DNA from: a virus
Virus record (IMG/VR): IMGVR_UViG_3300030329_003925
Coordinates: 1 to 64,000 of that record
Length of the DNA stretch: 64,000 bases
Direction: 5' to 3' (one strand)
Positions 40,725-47,601 of this stretch are shown here, piece by piece. Under the pieces are notes generated by a model. That model saw nothing but the letters and a program-made list of their open reading frames with translations. It did no database searches and was not told the DNA's origin. Positions within the stretch are counted from its first letter, which is position 1. Every line of letters begins with the position of its first letter. Made by a program: the position numbers and the translations under genes.

Positions 40725-40887
40725 TCGGGGCGAGGGGTCGCTGTCTTCGCCGCGCTACCACTCGCTATTCACCTTTCAACTACCATAATGGCTCTGGGTA
40801 TGTGGTCTACACCTATTAGCAGAACTAAACACCCTCGCGTTCATCTGTGAACTTGAACGCCTCCTTTATTAGTTATCCTCGCCCCGA
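40725..40887 (-). ncRNA. Candidate structured RNA A (163 nt)
   Basis: Ends pair in an 11-bp helix (TCGGGGCGAGG with CCTCGCCCCGA), followed by TTCTTTTTT as in an intrinsic terminator. Inside is a perfect hairpin GCGTTCA/TGAACGC and a D-arm-like GAGTGGTAGCGC. Cotranscribed after the 40895 gene. I cannot match it to RNase P, 6S, or a named phage RNA. A short 21-codon frame inside has a distant GGAGG but seems less likely. Confidence 0.55.
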
Positions 40888-40894
40888 CTATACC

Positions 40895-41308
40895 TCAAAT
40901 ATTAGCTTCCTCATCTGGGTGTGAGTATGGGTCCAACTGGATGACCTTCTGTTGACCCTTCCACGTTGCGCGTGCCCTTTCCTTCGTAGCCTCTCTTGCA
41001 TCGACACCCGCTTGAAAGAAGTCATCTTCAGCCAAAGACATCTGGTCCTCGTCGCCCTCCCAGTCATCGTCCTCGTTGTCGAGCATCAACAAGTCACCTA
41101 CTGTGGAGTTTAAGCGGTCCCATACGCCAATGAGTGCCGCTGTCTCGGAATCAAAGCACTTCTCCGTCCAAAGCGGCATCCTCGCCATCGACTCCGTAAG
41201 ACCCTCAAGGTCATGCTCTACAACCTCTGCAATTCGCTTGCCTATCTCCTGTTGGATTCTGTCGCACACAGATGTGATTCTCTCGATTGTTTCTTCCATG
41301 TTTTCCAT
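40895..41308 (-). CDS. Hypothetical acidic helical protein (137 aa)
   Basis: M-E-N-M-E-E-T-I-E-R-I-T-S-V-C-D-R with long helices, an Asp/Glu-rich middle (D-N-E-D-D-D-W-E-G-D) and a Lys/Arg patch. CCGGAGGCAAC precedes the ATG. No family recognised. Confidence 0.6.
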   Translation of the reverse strand: MENMEETIERITSVCDRIQQEIGKRIAEVVEHDLEGLTESMARMPLWTEKCFDSETAALIGVWDRLNSTVGDLLMLDNEDDDWEGDEDQMSLAEDDFFQAGVDAREATKERARATWKGQQKVIQLDPYSHPDEEANI

Positions 41309-41343
41309 GTTGCCTCCGGTTGTTGAAAGTTACAAATTAAAAG

Positions 41344-41419
41344 TGGTGGGTTGTATAGGATTCGAACCTATGACCATCGGATTAAAAGTCCGGTGCTCTA
41401 CCAACTGAGCTAACAACCC
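41344..41419 (-). tRNA. tRNA-Lys (anticodon UUU)
   Basis: Canonical cloverleaf: GGGTTGT/ACAACCC acceptor, D arm, anticodon loop C-T-T-T-T-A-A, T arm with TTCGAAT, discriminator A and encoded CCA. Confidence 0.96.
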
Positions 41420-41420
41420 T

Positions 41421-41735
41421 TTACTCTCCGAACCACCGTTTTGTCTTGTCAAAATTAAGATTGACTGTGACCTTTCCGGTGGGCGACTTAGGGTTCCAGA
41501 CCCAGAATCTCTTCTTCTTGGTTCCAAATTGCCATAGCCCGTTGGGGCACGGACCACTCAAGCCATTCCTTCTCGCTTCCCCCCGTGACTTGAACACCCC
41601 TGCTTCTGCTGCCATCACCGCGAGGTCGTCACTGTCTACTGATACAATATCTTCTGTCCCATCCAAGGGACCAAAGATACATTCCATATCACCAAAAGAC
41701 ATGCTCCGGTCTGGGTTGACGACAAAATGCTTCAT
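41421..41735 (-). CDS. Conserved small phage protein (104 aa)
   Basis: M-K-H-F-V-V-N-P-D-R-S then K-S-R-G-E-A-R-R-N-G-L-S-G-P and K-K-R-F-W-V-W-N-P-K. I have seen the SRGEARRNG...G pattern in other phage proteins. ATG at 41735 after AGGGGGC; the stop lies 2 bases before tRNA-Lys. Function unknown. Confidence 0.6.
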   Translation of the reverse strand: MKHFVVNPDRSMSFGDMECIFGPLDGTEDIVSVDSDDLAVMAAEAGVFKSRGEARRNGLSGPCPNGLWQFGTKKKRFWVWNPKSPTGKVTVNLNFDKTKRWFGE

Positions 41736-41757
41736 GGTCCGTGCCCCCTTCCCCTCT

Positions 41758-41811
41758 AATGTATCACGTTTTGTGTCCCTGTCAAGGGACAAATTGTAAG
41801 AGACTTGTTAA
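41758..41811 (-). promoter_or_regulatory. Triple-box promoter upstream of the 41421 gene and tRNA-Lys
   Basis: TTAACA-N5-CTTACA-N9-TTGACA, 16 bases, TACATT. Confidence 0.8.
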
Positions 41812-41963
41812 GGCTCGCACGCTTCCATGAAGGTCTGCGTCTTGAACCTTGGGTTCTCTTCCTTGAACCAGACGGCAAAAGAAAGTGCCGTGGCTCGTCG
41901 AACCTGCGGGTCTTGAATCTTAGAAATAATCTGTGCTGTTCTCTTGAAGTGCTTTCTGGTCAT
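41808..41963 (-). CDS. Conserved small phage protein (51 aa)
   Basis: M-T-R-K-H-F-K-R-T-A then W-F-K-E-E-N-P-R-F-K...F-M-E-A-C. The MTRKHF start and the N-P-x-F...F-x-x-A-C end are typical of a widespread phage microprotein family of unknown function. AAGGAGAATCCA precedes the ATG at 41963. Confidence 0.7.
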   Translation of the reverse strand: MTRKHFKRTAQIISKIQDPQVRRATALSFAVWFKEENPRFKTQTFMEACEP

Positions 41964-41977
41964 TGGATTCTCCTTTG

Positions 41978-42235
41978 TTAGTCTTGTAGGGTTCTCGCTT
42001 CGATTTTCATAAACTCGGTCCAGCCTGCCATCACATGCCAATTCTCCACAATCTTGTCCCACGCCTCCGTGTCACCGATATGCGGTGCGTCGTGGCTCCA
42101 GCCTTCATAGAATTCCTTGGCAATCTCGCGAAGATGGGACTTAGCCCCTTCAAGTGTCCGAAAGACGGACAGTTCTTCGCCATGCTTGTGTTGATAGACA
42201 GCGATACAAACAGTAAGTTCTTGTGGTTCTGCCAT
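41978..42235 (-). CDS. Hypothetical protein (85 aa)
   Basis: M-A-E-P-Q-E-L-T-V-C-I-A-V-Y-Q-H-K-H-G then F-R-T-L-E-G-A-K-S-H-L-R-E; Trp-rich C-terminus. Looks like a small alpha/beta protein; no family recognised. GGGAGCATGAC before the ATG. Confidence 0.55.
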   Translation of the reverse strand: MAEPQELTVCIAVYQHKHGEELSVFRTLEGAKSHLREIAKEFYEGWSHDAPHIGDTEAWDKIVENWHVMAGWTEFMKIEARTLQD

Positions 42236-42271
42236 GTCATGCTCCCAGTGAAAAGTTACAAATTAAAAGGT

Positions 42272-42372
42272 TGCGGTTTTGGGATTCGAACCCTCTCCTG
42301 ACAGGTCTGGGTCGCACACCCTTTCCCTGACGGTTCCCTACCTGACTGCTGTGCGGCAGCGGGAAACCCGCA
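42272..42372 (-). other. tRNA-like structured element (101 nt)
   Basis: A T-arm-like GAGGGTTCGAATCCC near the 3' end, and ends that pair at 6 of 7 positions (TGCGGGT with AACCGCA). Between them are GCGGG/C, GGGT/ACCC and CAGGT/ACCTG hairpins that do not form a D and anticodon arm. It fills the gap between two genes. It may be a degenerate or unusual long tRNA or another RNA. Confidence 0.35.
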
Positions 42373-42385
42373 TAAGTTATTGGTC

Positions 42386-43069
42386 TTATTCTGATTCGTA
42401 GCCATCAAACCATCGACCCATGTGTTCAGTCCTTGCGACTGCTTTCCGCGAGGTCGCCGTGCTTGATGATGTTTCTGGGTCACGACAATGTGCTTGCGCC
42501 TCTTCCAGCGTTAGACCACGCTTAATTATTCGATTCTCACACCAATCGTTTTCGAACATTCTTACAATACGGTACATTTTCTCTCTATACTTCGGCATAT
42601 TACAAATCTTGGCAATCTCCATGTCTCGCTCATAGTAAGAGTTCAGCCCGTTCAGCGGAGCGCCCGTGCCGTCGTTGAGACGCACACTACACATGCCACC
42701 CCCGTCTGCCGCTATAACGATACCCAATTTGCCCTCGACACCCCACCGCTGGCTACGCTTGTTGTTCTTGAAGCGCACAAGGGTGCCAACCTTGAATTTG
42801 GGGGGAGGTGGCTTGACTGAATGAATCATCTGCGTGGGGTTGTCCACGAAGTACCCAGCAAAGTAGTCAGTATGCGGGTCGCTCTCGTCGTCAATGCGAC
42901 GGATATGATACCCCGTTGCTTCAGCTTCTTCTCCTCCGATACCATTCGCACTCCATGACAGGATGCGGTCGTCATACTCAACCCAGTAGTGACTGTAGCG
43001 GTCTGGTGGATGATTGACCTTCACTCCAAGAGCCTTTTCAACTTTCTTGTTTACTGCTTTGACTTTCAT
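42386..43069 (-). CDS. Two-domain protein with internal SH3-like VGTLV part (227 aa)
   Basis: Residues about 90-130 read F-K-V-G-T-L-V-R-F-K...L-G-I-V-I-A-A-D, a VGDLV-family domain inside a larger protein. The C-terminal 60 residues (Y-R-I-V-R-M-F, R-G-L-T-L-E-E-A-Q-A-H-C, E-T-S-S-S-T) match a small phage domain found alone in other phages. So this is a fusion of two phage small-protein domains. Confidence 0.65.
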   Translation of the reverse strand: MKVKAVNKKVEKALGVKVNHPPDRYSHYWVEYDDRILSWSANGIGGEEAEATGYHIRRIDDESDPHTDYFAGYFVDNPTQMIHSVKPPPPKFKVGTLVRFKNNKRSQRWGVEGKLGIVIAADGGGMCSVRLNDGTGAPLNGLNSYYERDMEIAKICNMPKYREKMYRIVRMFENDWCENRIIKRGLTLEEAQAHCRDPETSSSTATSRKAVARTEHMGRWFDGYESE

Positions 43070-43097
43070 GTCATCGCCTCCAATTCAAAGTTACAAA

Positions 43098-43262
43098 TTA
43101 AGCCTCGGCAGGCGCACTCATCGCCCACCAGATAAGAACGTCGATAGCAGACAAGCGATTGCCCAACTTCTCGTTACTAATCCACTCGGTCAGCACGCTT
43201 GCCATGTAAGCATAGTGAGCAAGTTCTTCTTCAAAGTTCTGGTCCAAATTAACACTCAACAT
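43098..43262 (-). CDS. Hypothetical helical protein (54 aa)
   Basis: M-L-S-V-N-L-D-Q-N-F-E-E-E-L-A-H-Y; GGAGGACAGA precedes ATG 43262. It overlaps the upstream gene by 14 bases. The GTTACAAA octamer at 43090 follows the stop. Confidence 0.5.
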   Translation of the reverse strand: MLSVNLDQNFEEELAHYAYMASVLTEWISNEKLGNRLSAIDVLIWWAMSAPAEA

Positions 43263-43395
43263 TCTGTCCTCCATCGTCCGTAAAGGCGTGTGGCGGGATA
43301 AGTTCATCGGGATAGCCATCGGGATAGGTTTCTGGAAAGAAAAAATCCTCTAACTCTTCTTCGGTATAGTATTCAAATCCGTCGTTGGGGTTCAT
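43249..43395 (-). CDS. Hypothetical acidic protein (48 aa)
   Basis: M-N-P-N-D-G-F-E-Y-Y-T-E-E-E-L-E-D-F-F-F, then P-D-G-Y-P-D-E-L. The start is coupled to the upstream stop by TAATG. No family recognised. Confidence 0.5.
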   Translation of the reverse strand: MNPNDGFEYYTEEELEDFFFPETYPDGYPDELIPPHAFTDDGGQNVEC

Positions 43396-43736
43396 TATTG
43401 CGCCCTCTTCTCATGACTTTCGGACAATAGTGTCTCGACCCAGCCTCCATCAAACTCTGCGATGTACTTGTCGTGAAGAACAAGCATCTTGTCACCGTTC
43501 TTTTCGATGTTCTTCAGCTTGTAGCCAGCAATAATAAACTCTGTCCCAGTGGGTGCTCCGATGAATGTTTCGCAGACCGCATAGGGCACAGACTTCCACG
43601 CCTTGCCATTCGGGTTACGAGCCATATCCCTTGCGCTCTTACGAAACCTGCGCCACCGAATGTCAACCACCCGTGCTTGGATAGATTCGCTGCCATGCTT
43701 GATGAGCACGATGTCGTGCTTATTTAGATACGCCAT
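43395..43736 (-). CDS. SH3-like small protein (113 aa)
   Basis: L-N-K-H-D-I-V-L-I-K-H-G then A-R-V-V-D-I-R-W, and a later F-I-I-A-G-Y-K-L. It follows the VGDLV strand order with a longer middle. GGTGAAGA before the ATG. Confidence 0.55.
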   Translation of the reverse strand: MAYLNKHDIVLIKHGSESIQARVVDIRWRRFRKSARDMARNPNGKAWKSVPYAVCETFIGAPTGTEFIIAGYKLKNIEKNGDKMLVLHDKYIAEFDGGWVETLLSESHEKRAQ

Positions 43737-43875
43737 TCTTCACCTCGCGTGTCTTAGTGTTGAACTTGTTGGCGAGGAAGTTCGCAGTGCCACGGTTGTG
43801 ACATCGCTCTTTCTTGCCATTGGGATAAAGAACATAGTGAGTGTTCTTCAAGTGGATTGTTGTAGCTTTCGTCAT
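43720..43875 (-). CDS. Hypothetical small basic protein (51 aa)
   Basis: M-T-K-A-T-T-I-H-L-K-N-T then K-K-E-R-C-H-N-R-G-T-A-N-F-L. AAGAAGGAGAAAGAAC gives a strong ribosome site 25 bases below a triple-box promoter; overlaps the next gene by 17 bases. Rich in Lys/Asn. Function unknown. Confidence 0.65.
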   Translation of the reverse strand: MTKATTIHLKNTHYVLYPNGKKERCHNRGTANFLANKFNTKTREVKNGVSK

Positions 43876-43899
43876 GTTCTTTCTCCTTCTTACCCCTAT

Positions 43900-43954
43900 A
43901 ATGTAGCATACCTAATCGCGTTTGTCCAGCAATAAATTGTCAAGAGAATGTCAA
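43900..43954 (-). promoter_or_regulatory. Triple-box promoter
   Basis: TTGACA-N5-TTGACA-N9-TGGACA, 17 bases, TACATT. Confidence 0.85.
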
Positions 43955-44127
43955 ACGGAAGGTTTTTTCGCAACGACCAGTTGCCTCTCTTGGACAATCG
44001 AGGTTGTTCCCCTCATATCGCCCTTCGTCCACCGAACAGTCCAGCAGGAATGAATCGGAGCGCGACTTGCGATGTAGCCAAGAGTTCCCTTAGAACCACG
44101 TTTTTGAACCATATTACCAATGTGCAT
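43951..44127 (-). CDS. SH3-like small protein (58 aa)
   Basis: M-H-I-G-N-M-V-Q-K-R-G-S then L-G-Y-I-A-S-R and W-T-V-R-W-T-K-G, the family strand order. GAGGTGTCTA precedes the ATG at 44127. The stop lies in the first box of the next promoter. Confidence 0.55.
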   Translation of the reverse strand: MHIGNMVQKRGSKGTLGYIASRAPIHSCWTVRWTKGDMRGTTSIVQERQLVVAKKPSV

Positions 44128-44160
44128 TAGACACCTCTCTCTGATTGTTGAATTAAAAAG

Positions 44161-44234
44161 TGGGCTTTCTCGGACTCGAACCGAGGACATTCCGTGTATG
44201 AGACGGGTGCTCTGACCAACTGAGCTAAAAGCCC
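44161..44234 (-). tRNA. tRNA-Met (anticodon CAU)
   Basis: Acceptor GGGCTTT/AAAGCCC, anticodon loop C-T-C-A-T-A-C and T arm with TTCGAGT. Discriminator A is followed by CTT, so CCA is not encoded. An initiator-type CAU (three G-C pairs below the anticodon loop) is not seen, so elongator or lysidine-type Ile is possible. Confidence 0.9.
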
Positions 44235-44243
44235 GTTACTAAC

Positions 44244-44441
44244 TTACTTTCCAGCGTTGAAAGCGTCGGATAAGTCTCCGACGTACTGGTATGCTCCTTT
44301 GTTATAGGCTGGAGCCACGCACTTGCGCCGTCTGTTTGCTTCTCGGTGTGCTGCTCTGTCGCCGCAGTCAAGGCAGGTATAGAACCCCAGCGCAAGACGT
44401 TTGTCGTTGTAGTCCTCGTAGCAAAGTTTACAAATTGCCAT
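44244..44441 (-). CDS. Conserved zinc-ribbon phage protein (65 aa)
   Basis: C-K-L-C near the N-terminus and C-L-D-C at about residue 23 form a four-cysteine site, followed by D-R-A-A and the conserved V-A-P-A-Y-N-K-G-A-Y-Q. The pattern is a known small phage family of unknown function. Confidence 0.7.
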   Translation of the reverse strand: MAICKLCYEDYNDKRLALGFYTCLDCGDRAAHREANRRRKCVAPAYNKGAYQYVGDLSDAFNAGK

Positions 44442-44449
44442 CTCTCACC

Positions 44450-44653
44450 TCAAATAACATAATTTCCATAGCCATGTTCGCCTGCACAATTGCGAGAGCA
44501 ATACCCGTGGTAAAGAATATACTCTGGGTCTTTTTCCTCGCGCCAACGGGAAAGTGACTTCCCACAGTTAGTACACCGCTTAAACTTGCCATACGGCATC
44601 AGGAGAAGCCCGTCTTCATCTGACTCATAATATACCCTCTTCCAGTTACTCAT
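44450..44653 (-). CDS. Small zinc-binding protein (67 aa)
   Basis: C-T-N-C-G-K-S-L and C-S-R-N-C make a four-cysteine zinc site in a compact domain. ATG at 44653 (M-S-N-W-K-R) follows a purine-rich stretch. Overlaps the next upstream gene by 8 bases. Confidence 0.6.
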   Translation of the reverse strand: MSNWKRVYYESDEDGLLLMPYGKFKRCTNCGKSLSRWREEKDPEYILYHGYCSRNCAGEHGYGNYVI

Positions 44654-44906
44654 CGAACTGCCGCATAAAAATAGGGGTGTGCTCGCCATGCCATGCGCTC
44701 ACCACGTTATACTCCATCCACTCGATAGTCCCTTCGTAGTCCCAGTCGTTATCCCTCATGAATATTTCCACGCACTTGTCATAGTTATAAATTGCCACCG
44801 GCATCTTCGTAGCCTGTAAGCCCCAACCGATAAGTGCATCGTCAAGACCATCTGCCAATAATGCCTGTGGATTGAGTGCTGCCAACTCTTCTCTAATACT
44901 AACCAC
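44646..44906 (-). CDS. Conserved small phage protein (86 aa)
   Basis: Contains D-D-A-L-I-G-W, V-A-I-Y-N-Y-D-K-C-V-E-I, Y-E-G-T-I-E-W-M-E-Y-N-V and G-E-H-T-P. This combination recurs in many tailed-phage proteins of unknown role. Confidence 0.7.
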   Translation of the reverse strand: MVSIREELAALNPQALLADGLDDALIGWGLQATKMPVAIYNYDKCVEIFMRDNDWDYEGTIEWMEYNVVSAWHGEHTPIFMRQFDE

Positions 44907-45168
44907 GCCTCACCTCCTCTCTCGTCTCGACAAACTTTCCATCCTCGTCCACCAGAGTTTCAACCTTGATGGTGGTGGTGTGAACAGTTAGAATTTGAAA
45001 ATTGGAACGGGGAACCAAGTGCTCCTTGTCTCCTCGGCGTAGGTGCCACCCTTCTTCATCTACGAAGTCGCCTTTGGCAACCATGATGTCTGACCCGCGA
45101 GGATAGCGCAAAGATGAATAGCCCGTGACTATATTTAGAGGCACCTTAGCCCGTAGAATTTGCTTCAT
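44899..45168 (-). CDS. Hypothetical beta-rich protein (89 aa)
   Basis: M-K-Q-I-L-R-A-K-V-P-L-N-I-V-T then K-G-D-F-V-D-E-E-G-W and V-P-R-S-N-F. A distant SH3-like relative is possible. Overlaps both neighbours. Confidence 0.55.
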   Translation of the reverse strand: MKQILRAKVPLNIVTGYSSLRYPRGSDIMVAKGDFVDEEGWHLRRGDKEHLVPRSNFQILTVHTTTIKVETLVDEDGKFVETREEVRRG

Positions 45169-45338
45169 ACAGTCACCACCTCTAACTCATGGTCCCATAT
45201 CTCGTAATCAAAGCCAGACACCCTGCACAAGTAGTCTCGCGTATCATCTGGATTCATCAGCCTCATGCTGGTGACAACGCCCAGCCGAACGCCTTTCGTA
45301 GTATACCCGCTAAACTTTACTAAGTCACCGACTTTCAT
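45165..45338 (-). CDS. SH3-like VGDLV protein (57 aa)
   Basis: M-K-V-G-D-L-V-K-F-S-G-Y then L-G-V-V-T-S-M. ATG at 45338 follows GAGGAACTAC; the longer frame upstream lacks a ribosome site. Confidence 0.65.
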   Translation of the reverse strand: MKVGDLVKFSGYTTKGVRLGVVTSMRLMNPDDTRDYLCRVSGFDYEIWDHELEVVTV

Positions 45339-45648
45339 GTAGTTCCTCACTTCCAGAACGCAAGTAGGGAATACCCACGGGTAGTTCGCCGCTGACAATG
45401 CCTCTGTGTTTGGCACAAATAATTGTAATAACATGGGCTGGAACCCAACCATAGACAGTCATACAAGGCTTGTCTGGGTCTTCTGCGTAGGGTAACAAGA
45501 GTTCCTCGACTAAGCTGGGATACCCTACCTCCGCGTGAGTGTAAGCGTCGGCACCATCCACGCGAGGAGTGCAGTACGCCCCCTCATTTGCCTGCACCGA
45601 CATCTCAAAGCCATCCGCACACTGAATTTTTCTATTGAGCTTTACCAT
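45325..45648 (-). CDS. Hypothetical protein (107 aa)
   Basis: M-V-K-L-N-R-K-I-Q-C-A-D-G-F then V-G-Y-P-S and V-Y-G-W-V-P-A. Similar proteins occur in other phages. No function known. Confidence 0.6.
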   Translation of the reverse strand: MVKLNRKIQCADGFEMSVQANEGAYCTPRVDGADAYTHAEVGYPSLVEELLLPYAEDPDKPCMTVYGWVPAHVITIICAKHRGIVSGELPVGIPYLRSGSEELHESR

Positions 45649-45657
45649 GCTCCCCCC

Positions 45658-46062
45658 TTAGTAGTCGATTTCCGTCCGTGTGTAAATTTCAAAACCGTCG
45701 CCTCTGGTTACGATGTCTTCTGAATCTTCTCCGACGCGAACAAAGCGATAATACTCGTCGCCCATGACGGTTCTCGTATAATCCCCACCCCCTGCCGGAC
45801 TGGGCACTGTGACTGACTCCACCTCCATGCCATCACACTCGTCCATGAAGTCGTTGAGGCAGTCAATCTCTGGGTATCCCTCGTACCACTTGATGCTGCA
45901 CCAGCGGAAAAGAAAGTTCCCGCTCTCTTGATAGTTCTCAATCACCTCGTCAGCTTCAGCGAAGCAGAGATTCTTTGTGCCACCCTCCTGACTGATATGA
46001 GCCATGAACTTGCCCATAAGTTTCTTGTCAACAGCCAAAATTACGTCAGAACGATAACCCAT
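45658..46062 (-). CDS. Conserved phage protein (134 aa)
   Basis: M-G-Y-R-S-D-V-I-L-A-V-D then W-C-S-I-K-W-Y-E-G-Y-P-E-I and Y-Y-R-F-V-R-V-G-E. The MGYRSDV start and the W-Y-x-x-Y/P-E pattern are typical of a small phage family. AGAGGTGAAAAC before the ATG; triple-box promoter 30 bases upstream. Confidence 0.72.
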   Translation of the reverse strand: MGYRSDVILAVDKKLMGKFMAHISQEGGTKNLCFAEADEVIENYQESGNFLFRWCSIKWYEGYPEIDCLNDFMDECDGMEVESVTVPSPAGGGDYTRTVMGDEYYRFVRVGEDSEDIVTRGDGFEIYTRTEIDY

Positions 46063-46090
46063 GTTTTCACCTCTCGTTGATTACAATAAC

Positions 46091-46144
46091 AATGTATCAC
46101 GTTTTAAGAATTTGTCCAGTCCTAAGTTGTCAAGAGAATGTCAA
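46091..46144 (-). promoter_or_regulatory. Triple-box promoter
   Basis: TTGACA-N5-TTGACA-N9-TGGACA, 16 bases, TACATT. Confidence 0.85.
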
Positions 46145-46154
46145 GGAGAAGAAA

Positions 46155-46236
46155 TACCAGAGACGGGATTCGAACCCGTAAGCCTAAAGGCGTCAGATTT
46201 TAAGTCTGATGTGTATACCGATTCCACCACTCTGGC
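46155..46236 (-). tRNA. tRNA-Leu (anticodon UAA)
   Basis: Class II tRNA with variable arm (GACGCCTTTAGGCTT), anticodon loop C-T-T-A-A-A-A and T arm with TTCGAAT. Discriminator A is followed by TTT, so CCA is not encoded. Confidence 0.95.
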
Positions 46237-46248
46237 AAAAGTTACAAA

Positions 46249-46560
46249 TTACTTCTTGCTCCGCTTGCGCTTGCTCACAAACTTCAAGTCCGTGCGCCAG
46301 AACTGGTTTGGGTATTGTTTGGCGTAGTAGCCGAACTGATAGTCTCGACTCTTGGGTGGGTCGGGCGTAATCCATTTGATGACATAAGCATCCTTCTCAC
46401 TTGAGTTAAAGCCAATTTTGTGCATAGGTTTAATCTCGACCACAATGCCCACCGGCTTAGGCTTGCCAAAGCTATGGCGGCGAGCAGTCTCGCTCCACGG
46501 ATACATTGTGTCCCGTTTCTGTGCCGCTGCCGATAAAGTTACCATATCTCCTACTTGCAT
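46249..46560 (-). CDS. SH3-like VGDLV-type protein (103 aa)
   Basis: M-Q-V-G-D-M-V-T-L-S-A then V-G-I-V-V-E-I-K and a basic end. The stop is just before the GTTACAAA octamer and tRNA-Leu. Overlaps the next gene by 10 bases. Confidence 0.62.
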   Translation of the reverse strand: MQVGDMVTLSAAAQKRDTMYPWSETARRHSFGKPKPVGIVVEIKPMHKIGFNSSEKDAYVIKWITPDPPKSRDYQFGYYAKQYPNQFWRTDLKFVSKRKRSKK

Positions 46561-46778
46561 TTTACACTCCTGTTTTTAATTGCTACTGACGTTCTCGTAG
46601 CCCAGAGAGCGACCCCTCTGCTGAACCAGAGAACTTTAATATTCAAACCACTTTTGTCCAAGACCACTCCGTAGCCTTTCTCCTCAAACTCCACTCCAAT
46701 ATTCGGTTGACCCCCCAAACACTTCACCAAGTCTCCGACTTGAGGAGCGCGGGGCTTATAGCCTTCGTTCAATCTCAC
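46551..46778 (-). CDS. SH3-like VGDLV protein (75 aa)
   Basis: P-Q-V-G-D-L-V-K-C-L-G-G then Y-G-V-V-L-D-K-S-G. Start uncertain: I use the GTG at 46778 that overlaps the TGA of the microprotein; a longer ATG frame at 46832 also exists. Confidence 0.55.
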   Translation of the reverse strand: MRLNEGYKPRAPQVGDLVKCLGGQPNIGVEFEEKGYGVVLDKSGLNIKVLWFSRGVALWATRTSVAIKNRSVKCK

Positions 46779-46876
46779 ATGCACAGCATCAACACCAATA
46801 GAGCATAGCCCAGAGGCATCATCAAAATACATCCAATCGCGTCTTTAATCTGCTCGTCTCTGCCGTACTCATCCAT
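46775..46876 (-). CDS. Single-pass membrane microprotein (33 aa)
   Basis: M-D-E-Y-G-R-D-E-Q-I-K-D-A-I-G-C then a hydrophobic Met/Leu-rich segment. GAAGAATGG precedes, and the stop is coupled to the next gene. Confidence 0.5.
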   Translation of the reverse strand: MDEYGRDEQIKDAIGCILMMPLGYALLVLMLCM

Positions 46877-47111
46877 TCTTCACCTCGCTGTCATAATCAA
46901 AGTCTGGCTTGTAAACCTCAACGTAGCAAGCCTTAATCCATCCCCACTGCGTAGTGTTCACCAGTGGACCCGCAAACTTCTTGGTGTCAATTGCTGTAAC
47001 CAGCGCATGTTCGCGTGGTCCTGTCATGGAACTGCCCCTCTGGGAACTGATGTACCTCACAAGGTCACCAGTCTTTGCCCAACTTCCGTGTTGCCATACC
47101 TTCTGTGTCAT
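46869..47111 (-). CDS. SH3-like VGDLV-type protein (80 aa)
   Basis: W-A-K-T-G-D-L-V-R-Y-I-S then H-A-L-V-T-A-I-D and W-G-W-I-K-A. GGGAGTGGAAC before the ATG. Overlaps both neighbours by 4-8 bases. Confidence 0.62.
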   Translation of the reverse strand: MTQKVWQHGSWAKTGDLVRYISSQRGSSMTGPREHALVTAIDTKKFAGPLVNTTQWGWIKACYVEVYKPDFDYDSEVKNG

Positions 47112-47314
47112 GTTCCACTCCCGACAATCTCCGCGTGGATGTAGCCCATGTTCAACTGGACACGCTCTCCCTTCTTGAAGTCATACGCGAGAACATATCC
47201 CGCATACCCAAACTCATTGGGGTTACCAAGAATCATAGAGAGGGAACCATCCTCCTTGGAGCGCAAGAGCGTTCCAGCCTTTATTTGGTCGCGCCTAAGA
47301 TACGGTGTTGACAT
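47108..47314 (-). CDS. SH3-like small protein (68 aa)
   Basis: M-S-T-P-Y-L-R-R-D-Q-I-K-A-G-T-L-L-R-S then L-S-M-I-L-G-N-P and V-L-A-Y-D-F. ATG at 47314 follows CGGAGGGAAC. First gene after a triple-box promoter. Confidence 0.62.
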   Translation of the reverse strand: MSTPYLRRDQIKAGTLLRSKEDGSLSMILGNPNEFGYAGYVLAYDFKKGERVQLNMGYIHAEIVGSGT

Positions 47315-47336
47315 AGTTCCCTCCGCTTTCATACAT

Positions 47337-47391
47337 AATGTAGCCCATGCGTGTTCCCCTGTCAAGAGTGATTGTGTCAAGGAAGTGTCAA
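47337..47391 (-). promoter_or_regulatory. Triple-box promoter
   Basis: TTGACA-N5-TTGACA-N9-TTGACA, 17 bases, TACATT; all three boxes are perfect. Confidence 0.88.
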
Positions 47392-47412
47392 GAGAAGGTT
47401 GTGTCCATAAAA

Positions 47413-47569
47413 CGATGGTGGGCGCATCTGCGTTTAATGCTTCGTGGAACTCTATCTCAGTTGAACCCCTACGTTATCCCGTGCTACTAAGGCGATCAAC
47501 CCCTTTCACTTGGCGTAGTCCGTTGGTAACCGTCCGTCTGGGACTTTAACCCAGAATCTCCCACCACCG
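47413..47569 (-). ncRNA. Candidate structured RNA B (157 nt)
   Basis: Terminal 10-bp helix CGGTGGTGGG with CCCACCATCG (one G-U), then an inner stem CTGGG-TTAAAGT-CCCAG and GTTGA/TCAAC pairing. It follows a perfect triple-box promoter with a 26-base leader, and no gene lies between them and the next promoter. Not matched to any named RNA. Confidence 0.55.
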
Positions 47570-47601
47570 ATTTGTGAACAAAACCTCCCGCTTACACACA
47601 C

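Noticed and set aside
40725-40887. RNase P RNA
   Set aside because: Neither the P4 consensus nor the AGANNNAT-type conserved region is present, and the length is too short.
41344-46236. CRISPR array
   Set aside because: Repeated short motifs (GTTACAAA, TTGACA boxes) are not evenly spaced and have no spacer-repeat structure.
47413-47569. tRNA with intron or group I intron
   Set aside because: The 7-base loop TTAAAGT does not fit an anticodon or T loop, no group I core (P7/G-binding site) could be recognised, and no split gene flanks it.
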